From Rhodobacterales bacterium (GTDB lineage Bacteria > Pseudomonadota > Alphaproteobacteria > Rhodobacterales > Rhodobacteraceae), in assembly GCA_025362795.1 (NCBI GenBank), contig JANYFE010000071.1, positions 1 through 64,000 on the forward strand: a DNA stretch of 64,000 nt, in the 5' to 3' direction. A model generated the notes under the pieces. That model searched no databases. It saw only the letters and a list, made by a program, of their open reading frames with translations, and had not been told where the DNA came from. Both the position numbers and the translations under genes were made by a program. This document shows, one piece after another, positions 18,408-26,980 of the stretch. Every line of letters begins with the position of its first letter. The first letter of the stretch is position 1.

Positions 18408-19204
18408 CCGTTCAACAGAGCCAAAGCTTCGGCATGAATCGCCCGGTTAGCCGCCGCCAGCACTTGCCCGCCCTGCGGACAGGGCCTGCCCTGCCAGTCG
18501 GTCACGATACCACCCGCCGCCTCGATTACCGCAATCGGGGCCTGCACATCATAGGTTTGCAATCCAGCCTCGATCACCAGATCAATCTGCCCTGCCGCGA
18601 TCAGCGCATAGCCATAGCAATCCATGCCATAGCGCACCAGCCGGGCCTTGCTGGCCACGCGCCGGAACGCGGCAGCTTCTTCTGCAGAGCCCACTTCGGG
18701 AAAGGTGGAAAAGAGAATGGCTTCCGTCAGTGGCCGCGCGGACCGCGCCTTCAAAACCCGGTGCCCCATAGGTCCATTGACCTCGGCGCGGCCAAGCCCG
18801 CCCTCAAACCGCTCTTTGATATACGGCTGGTCAATGATCCCATAAATCGGTCCGGTGCCATCGGCGACAGAGATCAAAACCCCCCAGGTCGGTGTTCCCG
18901 ACAGATAGCCGCGCGTGCCGTCAATCGGGTCCAGCACCCAAGTCAGGCCAGACGTGCCGGCGACCGGGCCGAATTCTTCACCCAAAATCCCGTCGTCCGG
19001 GCGCAGCCGGGCCAGAATGGCCCGCATCCGCTCTTCCGAAAGCCGGTCCGCCACCGTGACAGGATCAAAGCGGTGCTGCTCTTTGGTGTCTGCCGTCAGC
19101 CCCTCTGCGCGGAAATGCAGCAGTGTGGCCTCACGGGCGGCGTCCGCCAATTGGGCGGCGGTCGCCACAAGCTGGTCCGCCAATGCCTTGCCTAAATTCG
19201 CCAT
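18404..19204 (-). CDS. hisN: Histidinol-phosphatase of the inositol monophosphatase family
   Basis: 266 residues with IMPase motifs GEEFGP (first metal ligand Glu) and WVLDPIDGTRGYLSGTPTWG, plus the C-terminal YDVQAPIAVIEAAGGIVTDWQG. The TRGYLSG extension of the DPIDGT motif is characteristic of HisN-type histidinol-phosphatases rather than SuhB. It probably performs the penultimate histidine step. Start ATG at 19204. It is the first gene of a co-directional set with the deaminase (4-base overlap). Confidence 0.85.
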   Translation of the reverse strand: MANLGKALADQLVATAAQLADAAREATLLHFRAEGLTADTKEQHRFDPVTVADRLSEERMRAILARLRPDDGILGEEFGPVAGTSGLTWVLDPIDGTRGYLSGTPTWGVLISVADGTGPIYGIIDQPYIKERFEGGLGRAEVNGPMGHRVLKARSARPLTEAILFSTFPEVGSAEEAAAFRRVASKARLVRYGMDCYGYALIAAGQIDLVIEAGLQTYDVQAPIAVIEAAGGIVTDWQGRPCPQGGQVLAAANRAIHAEALALLNG

Positions 19205-19279
19205 CGCTTCCCCCGCCGCTTTGCACGGCGCTAAACCGTGAAGCAGGCTGGGTCAAGCGGCGGTTGCGTTCAATCCGGG

Positions 19280-19636
19280 TCAGGCAGCTTCGCTCAGAAC
19301 CCGCGCCAGATCAAACAGGCGGCGGCGCTGCGCTTCTGGGATGGCATAGTACGACCGCACCAGCTCCATCGCTTCTTTGTCGGCCATCATGTCATTCCCA
19401 GCCGGGTTGATCACGCCGTTCGCCAGACCTTCGAAAAAGAAGCTTATAGTGACACCCAAGGTTTCGGCGATATCCCACAAACGCGAGGCCGAAACCCGGT
19501 TCATGCCGGTTTCGTATTTCTGGATCTGCTGGAATTTGATCCCCACTTTGTCTGCCAACTGTTGCTGGGTCATCCCGACCATCCAGCGCCGATGCCTGAT
19601 CCTTTTTCCGACATGCGCATCAACAGGGTGTTTCAT
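19280..19636 (-). CDS. XRE-family helix-turn-helix transcriptional regulator
   Basis: 118 residues with a Cro/C1-type HTH (about 14-68: GMTQQQLADKVGIKFQQIQKYE and NRVSASRLWDIAETL) and a short alpha-helical tail that may dimerise. GGAGA lies seven bases before the ATG at 19636; the track start four codons earlier has no such site. A sigma-54-type promoter lies 40 bases upstream, unusual for this family. Proteins of this type are abundant in Rhodobacterales chromosomes; the target genes are unknown. Confidence 0.88.
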   Translation of the reverse strand: MKHPVDAHVGKRIRHRRWMVGMTQQQLADKVGIKFQQIQKYETGMNRVSASRLWDIAETLGVTISFFFEGLANGVINPAGNDMMADKEAMELVRSYYAIPEAQRRRLFDLARVLSEAA

Positions 19637-19675
19637 TCCAGTCTCCATTTACGAGTTACGCTCTTGACTTTATCT

Positions 19676-19693
19676 AAGCAAGAATCGTGCCAA
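19676..19693 (-). promoter_or_regulatory. Sigma-54 (RpoN) type promoter
   Basis: On the minus strand TTGGCACGATTCTTGCTT matches the -24/-12 consensus YTGGCACG-N4-TTGCW at every defined position. The -12 GC lies about 42 bases before the XRE regulator ATG, giving a leader of roughly 30 nt. A bound activator site was not identified. Confidence 0.7.
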
Positions 19694-20057
19694 AATTTGT
19701 TTGCAGGCACATTTTCTTGAATATTGACTGTGTAATCAGAAAAACCTGTCTTTTTGGACAAGTTGAATTATACACCTGAGCAAGAATTCAACGTAAGCCT
19801 GTCTTTATCGCCGTGTGGGGTTGTCACGCCCAATTTACTCTCCCTGCGGGTGTTTTTCATATTGCATTGCAAATTACAATGCATACGGTCCCACATCTTG
19901 CCGTTTTGCAACGAAATACAAGGAAAATCGCCCCGGGCCGGTCCGAAAAGTAAAAATTGACGGCTGTTTCACGCAAACGTCCTCCTGACATTGTTCAGAA
20001 AGTCGCCACAAACCCTTGAAAAACCACAACCTGTGGGTGTATGGGTTCTTTGCAACC
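19694..20057. other. AT-rich intergenic region with short repeats
   Basis: No gene is supported here; the 68-residue track ORF has no family features. The stretch is visibly more AT-rich than its surroundings. It holds an 8-bp inverted repeat, GTTGAATT (19762-19769) with AATTCAAC (19785-19792), and two copies of CCTGTCTTT about 54 bases apart (19744 and 19798). These lie where enhancer sites for the sigma-54 promoter would be expected. Confidence 0.5.
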
Positions 20058-20960
20058 TCAGGCCGAAAGTGCTGCGTCCGACCGTTCAAAAACGGTCAAC
20101 CGCGGCACTCTGCTGGCATAGGCACGGCGCATAAGCTCCGCCAGCGCCGTAATCGCCGCCCCGTGGACCGCTTCGCCGACATAAAGGTTGATCTTCATCT
20201 TCGCCAGTTCCGGCAACGCGCCGCCGTGGTTGATCCGCTCGACGTGGCGCGGTTCCGAACCCTCCAGAATCGTATGCACCGCCAGATCCGCGCTGACCGT
20301 CGCCTCGACCGTGCGGGTGTTGTCACTGTCCACCGCCAGAATCCATGGAATACCTTTCGCATCCAGCCCGGCCTGAACCCCCTGCCGAAAAATGCAGCGC
20401 TGTTCATAGGCCAATGGCAGGGGCCGTTGCCGCCACGCTTGCCCGCCCGGCGCACCCACCCACACCAGTTGCAACTCGGTCAGCGTCTCGCCCCCCGCCT
20501 CGACTCCATGCTCGGTCGTCATGATCATGTCGCATTCGCCCCGCGCGAACATCTCCTGCAAGGCCCGGGTGAACGACGACAGCAACCGCACCTTCACCTT
20601 GGGAAACTCCGCCGCGAACCGCTGCAACACCTGCGGGATGGCCGGATAGACAATGTCATGCGGCACGCCCAGCGTGATCTCCCCCTCAAACTGCGACCGC
20701 GTCAGCAGGCCATACACCTCGTCATTCAGCGCCAGCATCCGCCGGGCATAACTCAGCAGATGTTCGCCAGCAGACGTCAGCCCGACCTTGCGCGTCGACC
20801 GATCCAGAACGTCGCAGCCCAGCGCCTCTTCCAGCCGCTTGATCTGCATCGACACCGCCGATTGCGTCAGGTTCAAAAACCCCGCCGCCCTCGTCACACC
20901 ACCCGCATCAGCAATCGCCACGAAAGATCGCAAAGAGGTCAGGTCCAGATTTCTTGCCAT
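20058..20960 (-). CDS. LysR-family transcriptional regulator
   Basis: 300 residues from the ATG at 20960 (MARNLDLTSLRSFVAIADAGG). The N-terminal winged HTH reads GVTRAAGFLNLTQSAVSMQIKRLEEALG. The C-terminal effector domain starts near residue 95 (GEITLGVPHDIVYPAIPQVL). The usual length for the family is about 300. It is divergent from the DUF1127 miniprotein gene about 130 bases away, the classic LysR arrangement, so that gene or the BI-1 gene beyond it may be its target. The effector is unknown. Confidence 0.9.
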   Translation of the reverse strand: MARNLDLTSLRSFVAIADAGGVTRAAGFLNLTQSAVSMQIKRLEEALGCDVLDRSTRKVGLTSAGEHLLSYARRMLALNDEVYGLLTRSQFEGEITLGVPHDIVYPAIPQVLQRFAAEFPKVKVRLLSSFTRALQEMFARGECDMIMTTEHGVEAGGETLTELQLVWVGAPGGQAWRQRPLPLAYEQRCIFRQGVQAGLDAKGIPWILAVDSDNTRTVEATVSADLAVHTILEGSEPRHVERINHGGALPELAKMKINLYVGEAVHGAAITALAELMRRAYASRVPRLTVFERSDAALSA

Positions 20961-21092
20961 ATCACAAATCCTGATGAGTGCCGTCAAAACCATTCATTTC
21001 CAGAATGTGCCAGACTGTCCTACTAAGATCAAGCCTGCTGATGAATGGGCAATCCACCATCACCCGATTCGATGCACCTGAAAGGACACCAG

Positions 21093-21311
21093 ATGACCGC
21101 CGCAATCCATACTCCCGCCCTTTGCGCAGCCCCCGCCGCCAAGCGCAGCCTGTTCCGGCGCGTCCTCGCCGCATTTGCGACCCGGCGCGAACGGCAGGCG
21201 CTGCTGGCACTTGACGCAGCATTGCTGTCCGACATCGGTCTGACCCGCGATCAGGCCTTGGCCGAAGCCTGCCGCCCAATCTGGGACGCCCCCACCACGT
21301 GGCACCGCTGA
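21093..21311 (+). CDS. DUF1127 small protein
   Basis: 72 residues. The C-terminal half carries the DUF1127 core RRERQALLALDAALLSDIGLTRDQALAEA (consensus L..L.d..L.DIGL.r.q). DUF1127 proteins are small arginine-rich peptides. Some in alphaproteobacteria bind RNA and act in stress or phosphate responses. ATG at 21093 with AAAGGA eight bases upstream; the track start at 21045 is upstream of this site. It is divergent from the LysR regulator. Confidence 0.8.
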   Translation: MTAAIHTPALCAAPAAKRSLFRRVLAAFATRRERQALLALDAALLSDIGLTRDQALAEACRPIWDAPTTWHR

Positions 21312-21432
21312 TCCGGCCCGGTTTGCGATTTAATCGGGAAATCCTTGAAGTTTGGGCCCAGTGCCCCGATATTGCGGGCATAAGGTGGTGCGGATTGCCC
21401 GTGCCATCCGTCAGAACAATCGGAGGCTTTTA

Positions 21433-22158
21433 ATGGCTGACTATCAGACGATCCGAACTTTAGGCGCCGGCGCCCGGACCGCCGAGATCGACCAGGGCCT
21501 GCGGGCTCACATGAACAAGGTCTACGGACTGATGTCCGTGGCCATGCTGATCACTGCGGGCGTGGCTTGGGCCGTCGGCTCCAGCCCTGCGATGATCAAC
21601 GTGATCTTTGGAACCACTGTCCTGCGCTGGATCGTGATGCTTGCCCCCGTCGGTCTGGTGATTGCGTTTGGCGCGATGCTGCCCCGCCTGTCGGTGGCCG
21701 CGGCACAATTGTTCTTCTATGTCTACGCCGCTGCGGTGGGCCTGTCTTTGGCCTTCATCTTCGCGGTGTTCACCGGCACCTCCATCGCGGCGACCTTCCT
21801 GTCGACCGCAATCGCCTTTGGCGGCCTAAGCCTTTACGGCTACACCACCAAACGTGACCTGTCGGCGATGGGGTCGTTCCTGATGATGGGCCTGATCGGG
21901 CTGATCGTGGCTTCGGTCATCAACATCTTCCTGGCCTCGTCTGCCCTGCAGTTCGCCATCTCGGTCATCGGCATCCTGATTTTCGCCGGCCTGACCGCGT
22001 TCGACACGCAAAGCATCAAGGCAGAGTACATCCAGCGTGCGCAGTCCAGCGACGATGAATGGCTGGGCAAGTCGGCAATCATGGGTGCCCTGCGCCTGTA
22101 TCTCGACTTCATCAACATGTTCATGTTCCTTCTGCAATTCATGGGTAACCGCCGCTGA
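21433..22158 (+). CDS. Bax inhibitor-1/YccA family membrane protein
   Basis: 241 residues with seven hydrophobic segments and BI-1 landmarks: HMNKVYGLMSVAMLITAGVAW, YGYTTKRDLSAMGSFLMMGL, IFAGLTAFDTQSIKAEY and LRLYLDFINMFMFLLQFMG. BI-1 proteins are calcium-leak channels or modulators of FtsH-type quality control. In Rhodobacterales the gene is usually single and of this length. CGGAGG is ten bases before the ATG at 21433. The inner membrane is the expected site. Confidence 0.93.
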   Translation: MADYQTIRTLGAGARTAEIDQGLRAHMNKVYGLMSVAMLITAGVAWAVGSSPAMINVIFGTTVLRWIVMLAPVGLVIAFGAMLPRLSVAAAQLFFYVYAAAVGLSLAFIFAVFTGTSIAATFLSTAIAFGGLSLYGYTTKRDLSAMGSFLMMGLIGLIVASVINIFLASSALQFAISVIGILIFAGLTAFDTQSIKAEYIQRAQSSDDEWLGKSAIMGALRLYLDFINMFMFLLQFMGNRR

Positions 22159-22178
22159 ACTGTTCAAGGTCTGAAACC

Positions 22179-22206
22179 AAAGGGCCGGGGGAAACCTCGG
22201 CCCTTA
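22179..22206. terminator. Bidirectional terminator between BI-1 and GNAT genes
   Basis: GGGCCG (22182-22187) pairs with CGGCCC (22198-22203) around a ten-base loop. It is flanked by AAA on the left and TTA on the right, between the 3' ends of two convergent genes. The U-tracts are short, so efficiency is uncertain. Confidence 0.55.
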
Positions 22207-22695
22207 TGCTTTGCCCTGACGCAACATCCTGACCGCCGGAAATGTAATGCCCGGTCGCAGCCCAATCTCGATCGGCCCCAAAACGGCAAAACCCAATGCG
22301 GCATAGAACGGCACCGCTGTCAGGGTCGACAGGCATTCCAACTGGGTCACGCCCTGCCCCGCCGCCTCTGCCAGCACACGCCGCATCAGCCTGCGCCCTA
22401 TACCGCGCCGCAGATGGCCAGGGTCGGTCGCCACATGGCGCACCTGCGCCCAGCCCTGCCCGCGCCCGCTCCACCCGCCAGCGCCCACCACACGGCCCTG
22501 CTCGGTGATCGCAAGGTGATAGCGGCCCGATGTCAGCAGCTCAGGCCGCGCCCGCATGATCAGGGGCACCGCAAGCACCATCGTTGACGGCGGATAGTCC
22601 TTGGCCAAAAGCCGTGGGTAGCAGCGCGCCAGCAAATCATCCACCGCCGCAAGATCAGCGAGCGTCGCGTGGCGCAGGGTCAAAGCATCAGCCAT
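22204..22695 (-). CDS. GNAT family N-acetyltransferase
   Basis: 163 residues. The acetyl-CoA pyrophosphate loop is RHVATDPGHLRRGIGRRLMRRVL (Q/RxxGxG/A form). The C-terminal strand-helix ECLSTLTAVPFYAALGFAVLG is typical of GNAT motif B. The start MADALTLRHATLADLAAVDDLL (22695) fits the fold. The track version adds 14 residues, and its first codons overlap the rpmG terminator. The acceptor substrate is unknown. Confidence 0.85.
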   Translation of the reverse strand: MADALTLRHATLADLAAVDDLLARCYPRLLAKDYPPSTMVLAVPLIMRARPELLTSGRYHLAITEQGRVVGAGGWSGRGQGWAQVRHVATDPGHLRRGIGRRLMRRVLAEAAGQGVTQLECLSTLTAVPFYAALGFAVLGPIEIGLRPGITFPAVRMLRQGKA

Positions 22696-22725
22696 GACAG
22701 CAAGATAAGCGATGATCCACAAATG

Positions 22726-22752
22726 AAAAGGCCGCACCCATCGGCACGGCCT
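22726..22752 (-). terminator. Intrinsic terminator of rpmG
   Basis: On the minus strand AGGCCG and CGGCCT form a stem with a 12-base loop followed by TTTTC. It starts about 25 bases after the rpmG stop codon. Confidence 0.65.
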
Positions 22753-22776
22753 GACATTCGGACGGACAGGCAGATC

Positions 22777-22944
22777 TTACTTGATCTTGCCTTCCTTGTA
22801 TTCCACGTGCTCCCGCTTGACGGGGTCATACTTCTTGACCGACATCTTCTCGGTCATGGTACGGGCATTCTTCTTGGTCACATAGAAGTGCCCGGTGCCA
22901 GCCGTCGAGTTCAGACGGATCTTGATCGTCGCCGGTTTGGCCAT
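22777..22944 (-). CDS. rpmG: 50S ribosomal protein L33
   Basis: A 55-residue protein absent from the ORF track because of its length. It reads [20 protein letters not shown], then [20 protein letters not shown] and [11 protein letters not shown], the full L33 pattern. It lacks the zinc-binding cysteine pairs (C-minus form). AGGAGAAACGACT precedes the ATG. It is a component of the large subunit near the E site, lies between a terminator and the rnpB region, and is probably monocistronic. Confidence 0.97.
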   Translation of the reverse strand: MAKPATIKIRLNSTAGTGHFYVTKKNARTMTEKMSVKKYDPVKREHVEYKEGKIK

Positions 22945-23146
22945 AGTCGTTTCTCCTGCATCAGGGCAACACCGCCGCCCCGCGAAATCCTTGAAGCCCG
23001 CCTTTTAGCGACGCCGACCGCAGAGTCAACCGCAAACCGTCCAGAAACCGCGCTAGACCTGCGCATCCCGGCTTTCAGGCGTGCGCTGCGTTAATCGGGT
23101 TCCAGCAGAAAATCGTAGGGACGGGTAAAAGACGCGGGCAAGACGC

Positions 23147-23174
23147 AAAAAAGACAGCGATTTTTCGGTCTTTT
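23147..23174 (-). terminator. Intrinsic terminator of rnpB
   Basis: On the minus strand AAAAGAC pairs with GTCTTTT around the loop CGAAAAATCGCT, followed by further T residues. It lies about 30 bases beyond the RNase P RNA 3' end. Confidence 0.75.
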
Positions 23175-23205
23175 GCGCAAATTAACCTATGGAATCAAGT
23201 GATTT

Positions 23206-23639
23206 GCGCGGATGGCCTATAAGCCGGATTCTGTCCCGGGCCCCGACTTTCGTCGATCACCATGGATGATCATTCCTCTGTCCCGCTTGTTACCAAGGGG
23301 ATCAAGCTGCCAACCCGGGCCTCTGGGCTGAAGCGTCCCTGTGGCGGTATCCTTTCGGACCAAACCCACGCGAGGCCCCTATTCGGCATTGCTCCGGGTG
23401 GGGCTTGCCATACCGTCCCGGTTGCCCGGTCCGTGGTGGGCTCTTACCCCACCGTTTCACCATCACCGTAGCTGTGCGTCGCGGGCCTAAGCCTTTGACA
23501 CCACGGCAGACTTTTCTCTGTGGCGCTTTCCCTGAGGTTGCCCCCGCCGGGGATTACCCGGCACCCTTGCTTCATGGAGTCCGGACTTTCCTCGAAGCCC
23601 CCATTACAGAAAGCCCCGCGATCATCCAGCCATCCGCGC
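23206..23639 (-). ncRNA. rnpB: RNase P RNA, bacterial class A
   Basis: The minus strand has the universally conserved 5' block GAGGAAAGTCCGGACTCC and the 3' block GACAGAATCCGGCTTATAG (GGCTTATAGGCCATCC). It also has the internal AGGGTGCCGGGTAATCCCCGGCGGGGG and the conserved GGTAAGAGCCCACC segment (here GGGGTAAGAGCCCACCACGG). The ends GCGCGGATGG and CCATCCGCGC pair as stem P1. About 434 nt, the normal size for alphaproteobacteria. It is the catalytic RNA for tRNA 5' maturation. Track ORFs in this interval on either strand are artefacts. Confidence 0.97.
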
Positions 23640-23649
23640 AAGCGGCGGC

Positions 23650-24321
23650 TTACGCTGTGGGCTGCGATGCGTCAACCGCGAAGCGACGCGCAAGGTCGGC
23701 CGCCATGCCCGCATCGGTGGTATCCAGCGGCCCCATGGCCCAGGGCCGAAACCGCAACCGGAAGGCCGCCAGCAGGGCTGTTTCCGCAACATCAGGATAG
23801 CCAAACGCCCGAAGTGAACAGAAAAATGTTTTGATATCAGCCTCTTGCGCCACCGGCCAGACGGACACGCCACCCAAAGCCAACCGGCGCCAATCGAATT
23901 TAGCCCCCGGATCACCTTTACGGGTCGGTGCCATGTCAGAATGCCCGATCACCCTATGCGCCGGAATACTCCACCGCGGCATGATTTCAGACAGCAAGAC
24001 TTCAAGCGCCACCATCTGCCGTTCGGGAAACGGCTGCGTCCCCGGATTTGCCAACTCGATCCCGATGGAATTCGAATTTACATCCGCAAACCCCGCCCAC
24101 TCCCCCGCACCAGCATGCCAAGCACGGCGGTCTTCCTCTACCAGTTCTAGCGTCTCGCCGGTCTCCGAAATCAACCAATGGGCCGAAACCTCGGCAACCG
24201 GATCACAAAGCCGATCCCGCGCCGCAGCACAGGTCGCCATTCCGGTGTAGTGCAAAACGATCAGCGATGGCATCGCCCCACCCCTCCGCTCGCCATGGTT
24301 GGGCGAGCGATTGACCGTCAC
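23650..24321 (-). CDS. ampD: N-acetylmuramoyl-L-alanine amidase, AmpD-like (amidase_2)
   Basis: A zinc amidase of muropeptide recycling or wall turnover. The GTG at 24321 gives VTVNRSPNHGERRGGAMPSL, which includes the conserved family N-terminus. Zinc ligands are expected at His in IVLHYTGM, His in RVIGHSDMAPTRKGDPGAKFDW and the Asp of KGDPG. The C-terminal 80 residues form a peptidoglycan-binding-like helical domain (ALRAFGYPDVAE). No signal peptide is seen, suggesting a cytosolic AmpD role. The GTG overlaps the TGA of the upstream lipoprotein gene (GTGA), which supports this start over the internal ATG at 24273. Confidence 0.85.
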   Translation of the reverse strand: MTVNRSPNHGERRGGAMPSLIVLHYTGMATCAAARDRLCDPVAEVSAHWLISETGETLELVEEDRRAWHAGAGEWAGFADVNSNSIGIELANPGTQPFPERQMVALEVLLSEIMPRWSIPAHRVIGHSDMAPTRKGDPGAKFDWRRLALGGVSVWPVAQEADIKTFFCSLRAFGYPDVAETALLAAFRLRFRPWAMGPLDTTDAGMAADLARRFAVDASQPTA

Positions 24322-25055
24322 TGCAGCGCGGTGCGGAAGGGACGCGGATCCCAATCACAGGCAAACCCGTCTCCGTCCGGGTCCAGTGCTTTGCTATCTT
24401 TTTGCGGCCCACCCGCAGCAAGGAAAGCCTGCTGCGCCAAATCAGGCGACGTGTATTTCAGGCAGGCTTTTTGCGGGCTGGTCAGGTAAAAAGACGGGCG
24501 GTTGTACAGTTTTTCACCGACAGCATTCTTGCTGGAAATGGCAAATTCAGCGATGTTCGGCCCAGTATCCCCAGTGCGTTGTGGCAATGCGCCCGGTTGG
24601 ACCACAACATATTGTTCCTTGTTGGCCTCGATACGAGCCTTGTCACTCTCAATGGATTCGCGCGATTTGACGGCGTTGAAATCCTGCTCGTCAGAAACGC
24701 CGCCGGTCACATAGTTCATCTCGGCGGTAGTTTCCTGAATCCCAGCCGGCGCATTGCCGCGCGGACGGTCAGCAGGCAAGCCTGAGGGGTCTGGTGGCGC
24801 CGTACTTGCCGCCGCTGTTGTGGTCCCCGCCTCTGCAGCCGCAATGGCCGACGCCGCCGCATCTGTGGAAAACCCCGCAGCAGGCGCCGCAGCGACACCA
24901 CTATCAGTCGCGGGTTGTGTGGCAGGAATACCAGCGGTGCTATTATGGATGTAACTGTTGTAATCCTCGAACCCGACTCCAGCACCGGAATCGGGAACTT
25001 TGGGATTGCAAGCCGCAAGGCCGAATGCCAAGAAAATCAGGATGGGCGCACGCAT
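24318..25055 (-). CDS. Lipoprotein with C-terminal calcium-type (Excalibur-like) motif
   Basis: 245 residues. The lipobox LAAC follows a hydrophobic signal (MRAPILIFLAFGLAAC), so it is a predicted lipoprotein. Residues about 40-100 are a low-complexity Ala/Thr/Pro linker. The C-terminal part, SPQKACLKYTSPDLAQQAFLAAGG and DPDGDGFACDWDP, has two cysteines and the DxDxDGxxC pattern of Excalibur/EF-hand-like extracellular domains. It is translated just ahead of, and coupled to, the amidase gene, pointing to a cell-wall-associated role. No enzymatic motif is seen. Confidence 0.75.
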   Translation of the reverse strand: MRAPILIFLAFGLAACNPKVPDSGAGVGFEDYNSYIHNSTAGIPATQPATDSGVAAAPAAGFSTDAAASAIAAAEAGTTTAAASTAPPDPSGLPADRPRGNAPAGIQETTAEMNYVTGGVSDEQDFNAVKSRESIESDKARIEANKEQYVVVQPGALPQRTGDTGPNIAEFAISSKNAVGEKLYNRPSFYLTSPQKACLKYTSPDLAQQAFLAAGGPQKDSKALDPDGDGFACDWDPRPFRTALQ

Positions 25056-25090
25056 GGTCTGCCTCGACTTTTATTCACTTTGCGCAGCGT

Positions 25091-26575
25091 TTACCACCAT
25101 TTCGCGGCCTTTGCCACAAAGTGGGCCGCGCGCTCCAAAACATATGCGTGATTTAGCAGTTCGCCCTCTTCCCACGGCCTGCCGATCAACTGCAGCCCCA
25201 GCGGCAGCCCTTTATGGTCGAGGCCCACCGGAACTGAAATTCCCGGCAATCCCGCGAGGTTAACAGTCACAGTGAACACATCGTTGAGATACATCTCGAT
25301 CGGATCGGCATTTGCCATCTCACCCAGTCCAAAGGCGGAAGAGGGAGTCGCAGGGGTCAGGATCGCGTCGATACCTGCAGCGAACACCAGTTCGAAATCA
25401 CGTTTGATCAACGCGCGTACCTTGCGGGCACGGTTGTAATAGGCGTCGTAGAACCCCGCTGACAGCACATAAGTGCCGACCATGATACGCCGCTGTACTT
25501 CAGCCCCAAACCCTTCGGCGCGGGTTTTTTCGTACATGTCGGTGATGGCATCACCCAGCGCAAGTTTCGCGCGGTGGCCGTAACGCACCCCGTCATATCG
25601 CGCGAGGTTGGACGAGGCTTCAGCGGGCGCTATCACATAGTACGCCGGCAATGCATATTTGGTGTGTGGAAGCGAGATATCGACAATCTCGGCCCCCGCA
25701 TCCTTCATCATGGCCACGCCAGAATCCCACAGTTTGTCTATTTCTGCCGGAATGCCATCCATGCGATATTCGCGTGGGATTCCAATGCGCTTTCCACGAA
25801 TATCACCCGTCAGTGCAGCCTCGAAATCTGGCACGGCCAGATCAGCCGAGGTGGCATCCTTGGCATCGTGCCCCGCCATTGCCCCCAGCATGATCGCAGC
25901 ATCGCGGACCGACTTGGTCATAGGTCCGGCTTGGTCAAGCGACGACGCAAAAGCGACAACGCCCCAGCGGCTGACACGGCCGTAAGTTGGTTTTATGCCA
26001 ACAATTCCAGTGAAAGCAGCAGGTTGGCGGATCGAGCCACCGGTGTCCGTGCCCGTCGCTGCCAGACACAGATCCGCTGCCACCGCCGCCGCGGAGCCGC
26101 CCGAAGAGCCGCCGGGTGTCAGCGCAGCAGCGTCATTGTCGCGACGCCACGGATTGACGGCATTGCCGTAGCATGAAGTCTCGTTGGACGATCCCATCGC
26201 AAACTCGTCCATGTTCAGCTTGCCCAGCATCACGGCGCCGGCTTCGAACAGCTTGCTGGTGACAGTACTTTCATACTCGGGCTTGAAACCCTTCAAGATG
26301 TTTGATCCGGCCTGGGATAGCACACCTTTGGTGCAGAACAAGTCCTTGATTCCCAATGGAATCCCGCACATCGCAGGCGCATCGCCCGTCGCGATCCGAC
26401 CGTCGGCCAAACGGGCCTGGTCCAACGCGATTTCCGGGGTCTTGTGGACGAAAGCGTTCAAACCATCGCCCGCATCCATTGCGGTCATACACGCCATTGT
26501 CAGGTCGACCGCACTTAGCTCTCGCTTGCGCAGGGCATCGCGGGCGGCGGAGATGGTCAGTTCGTTCGGGTTCAT
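25091..26575 (-). CDS. gatA: Aspartyl/glutamyl-tRNA(Asn/Gln) amidotransferase subunit A
   Basis: The glutaminase-type amidase subunit of GatCAB, which converts mischarged Glu-tRNA(Gln) or Asp-tRNA(Asn). The 494 residues contain the amidase signature: Lys in [14 protein letters not shown], the Ser-rich loop [18 protein letters not shown] and [15 protein letters not shown] with the catalytic cis-Ser/Ser pair. Full family length. It overlaps gatC by 4 bases and is transcribed after it. gatB is not in the window. Confidence 0.97.
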   Translation of the reverse strand: MNPNELTISAARDALRKRELSAVDLTMACMTAMDAGDGLNAFVHKTPEIALDQARLADGRIATGDAPAMCGIPLGIKDLFCTKGVLSQAGSNILKGFKPEYESTVTSKLFEAGAVMLGKLNMDEFAMGSSNETSCYGNAVNPWRRDNDAAALTPGGSSGGSAAAVAADLCLAATGTDTGGSIRQPAAFTGIVGIKPTYGRVSRWGVVAFASSLDQAGPMTKSVRDAAIMLGAMAGHDAKDATSADLAVPDFEAALTGDIRGKRIGIPREYRMDGIPAEIDKLWDSGVAMMKDAGAEIVDISLPHTKYALPAYYVIAPAEASSNLARYDGVRYGHRAKLALGDAITDMYEKTRAEGFGAEVQRRIMVGTYVLSAGFYDAYYNRARKVRALIKRDFELVFAAGIDAILTPATPSSAFGLGEMANADPIEMYLNDVFTVTVNLAGLPGISVPVGLDHKGLPLGLQLIGRPWEEGELLNHAYVLERAAHFVAKAAKWW

Positions 26576-26859
26576 TCCACCACCTTCGGCACTGCAAAAA
26601 ACCCTTCCCTTGCATCAGGCGCGTTGGCAAGAATCTGGCTTTGGATATTGCCGTCCGTCACCACATCCTTTTGTCTTTTCAAACGCATAGGGGTGACGGA
26701 TACCATCGGATCAACGCCAGACACATCAACTTCGTTGAGCTGTTCCATGAAACCGAGAATGCCCGAAAGTTGCCCGGCCAGGCGGGGAAGGTCCGCTTCT
26801 TCCACCCGGATGCGTGCCAGTTTCGCCACTTTTCTGGCTGTGTCGATGTCAATGGACAT
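26572..26859 (-). CDS. gatC: Aspartyl/glutamyl-tRNA amidotransferase subunit C
   Basis: 95 residues with the GatC pattern: [20 protein letters not shown], the middle [21 protein letters not shown] and the conserved end [14 protein letters not shown]. GatC is a small belt that stabilises the GatA-GatB interface. It is the first gene of gatC-gatA. GGAGAAAC precedes the ATG at 26859. The region to the right is a divergent promoter shared with the metallo-hydrolase. Confidence 0.96.
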   Translation of the reverse strand: MSIDIDTARKVAKLARIRVEEADLPRLAGQLSGILGFMEQLNEVDVSGVDPMVSVTPMRLKRQKDVVTDGNIQSQILANAPDAREGFFAVPKVVE

Positions 26860-26980
26860 GGGGTTTCTCCATGAAAACTTGGGGATCGTTTAACGGGGCG
26901 AAGGATTGGGTGCAAGCCGGCGAAACAGGTTTGGACAATGCAAGGACCAGCACTAGATTGGGCAAAATAGGGAGAGTATG

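Noticed and set aside
23262-23800. Plus-strand ORFs in the rnpB interval
   Set aside because: The sequence is the complement of the RNase P RNA; the frames are accidental.
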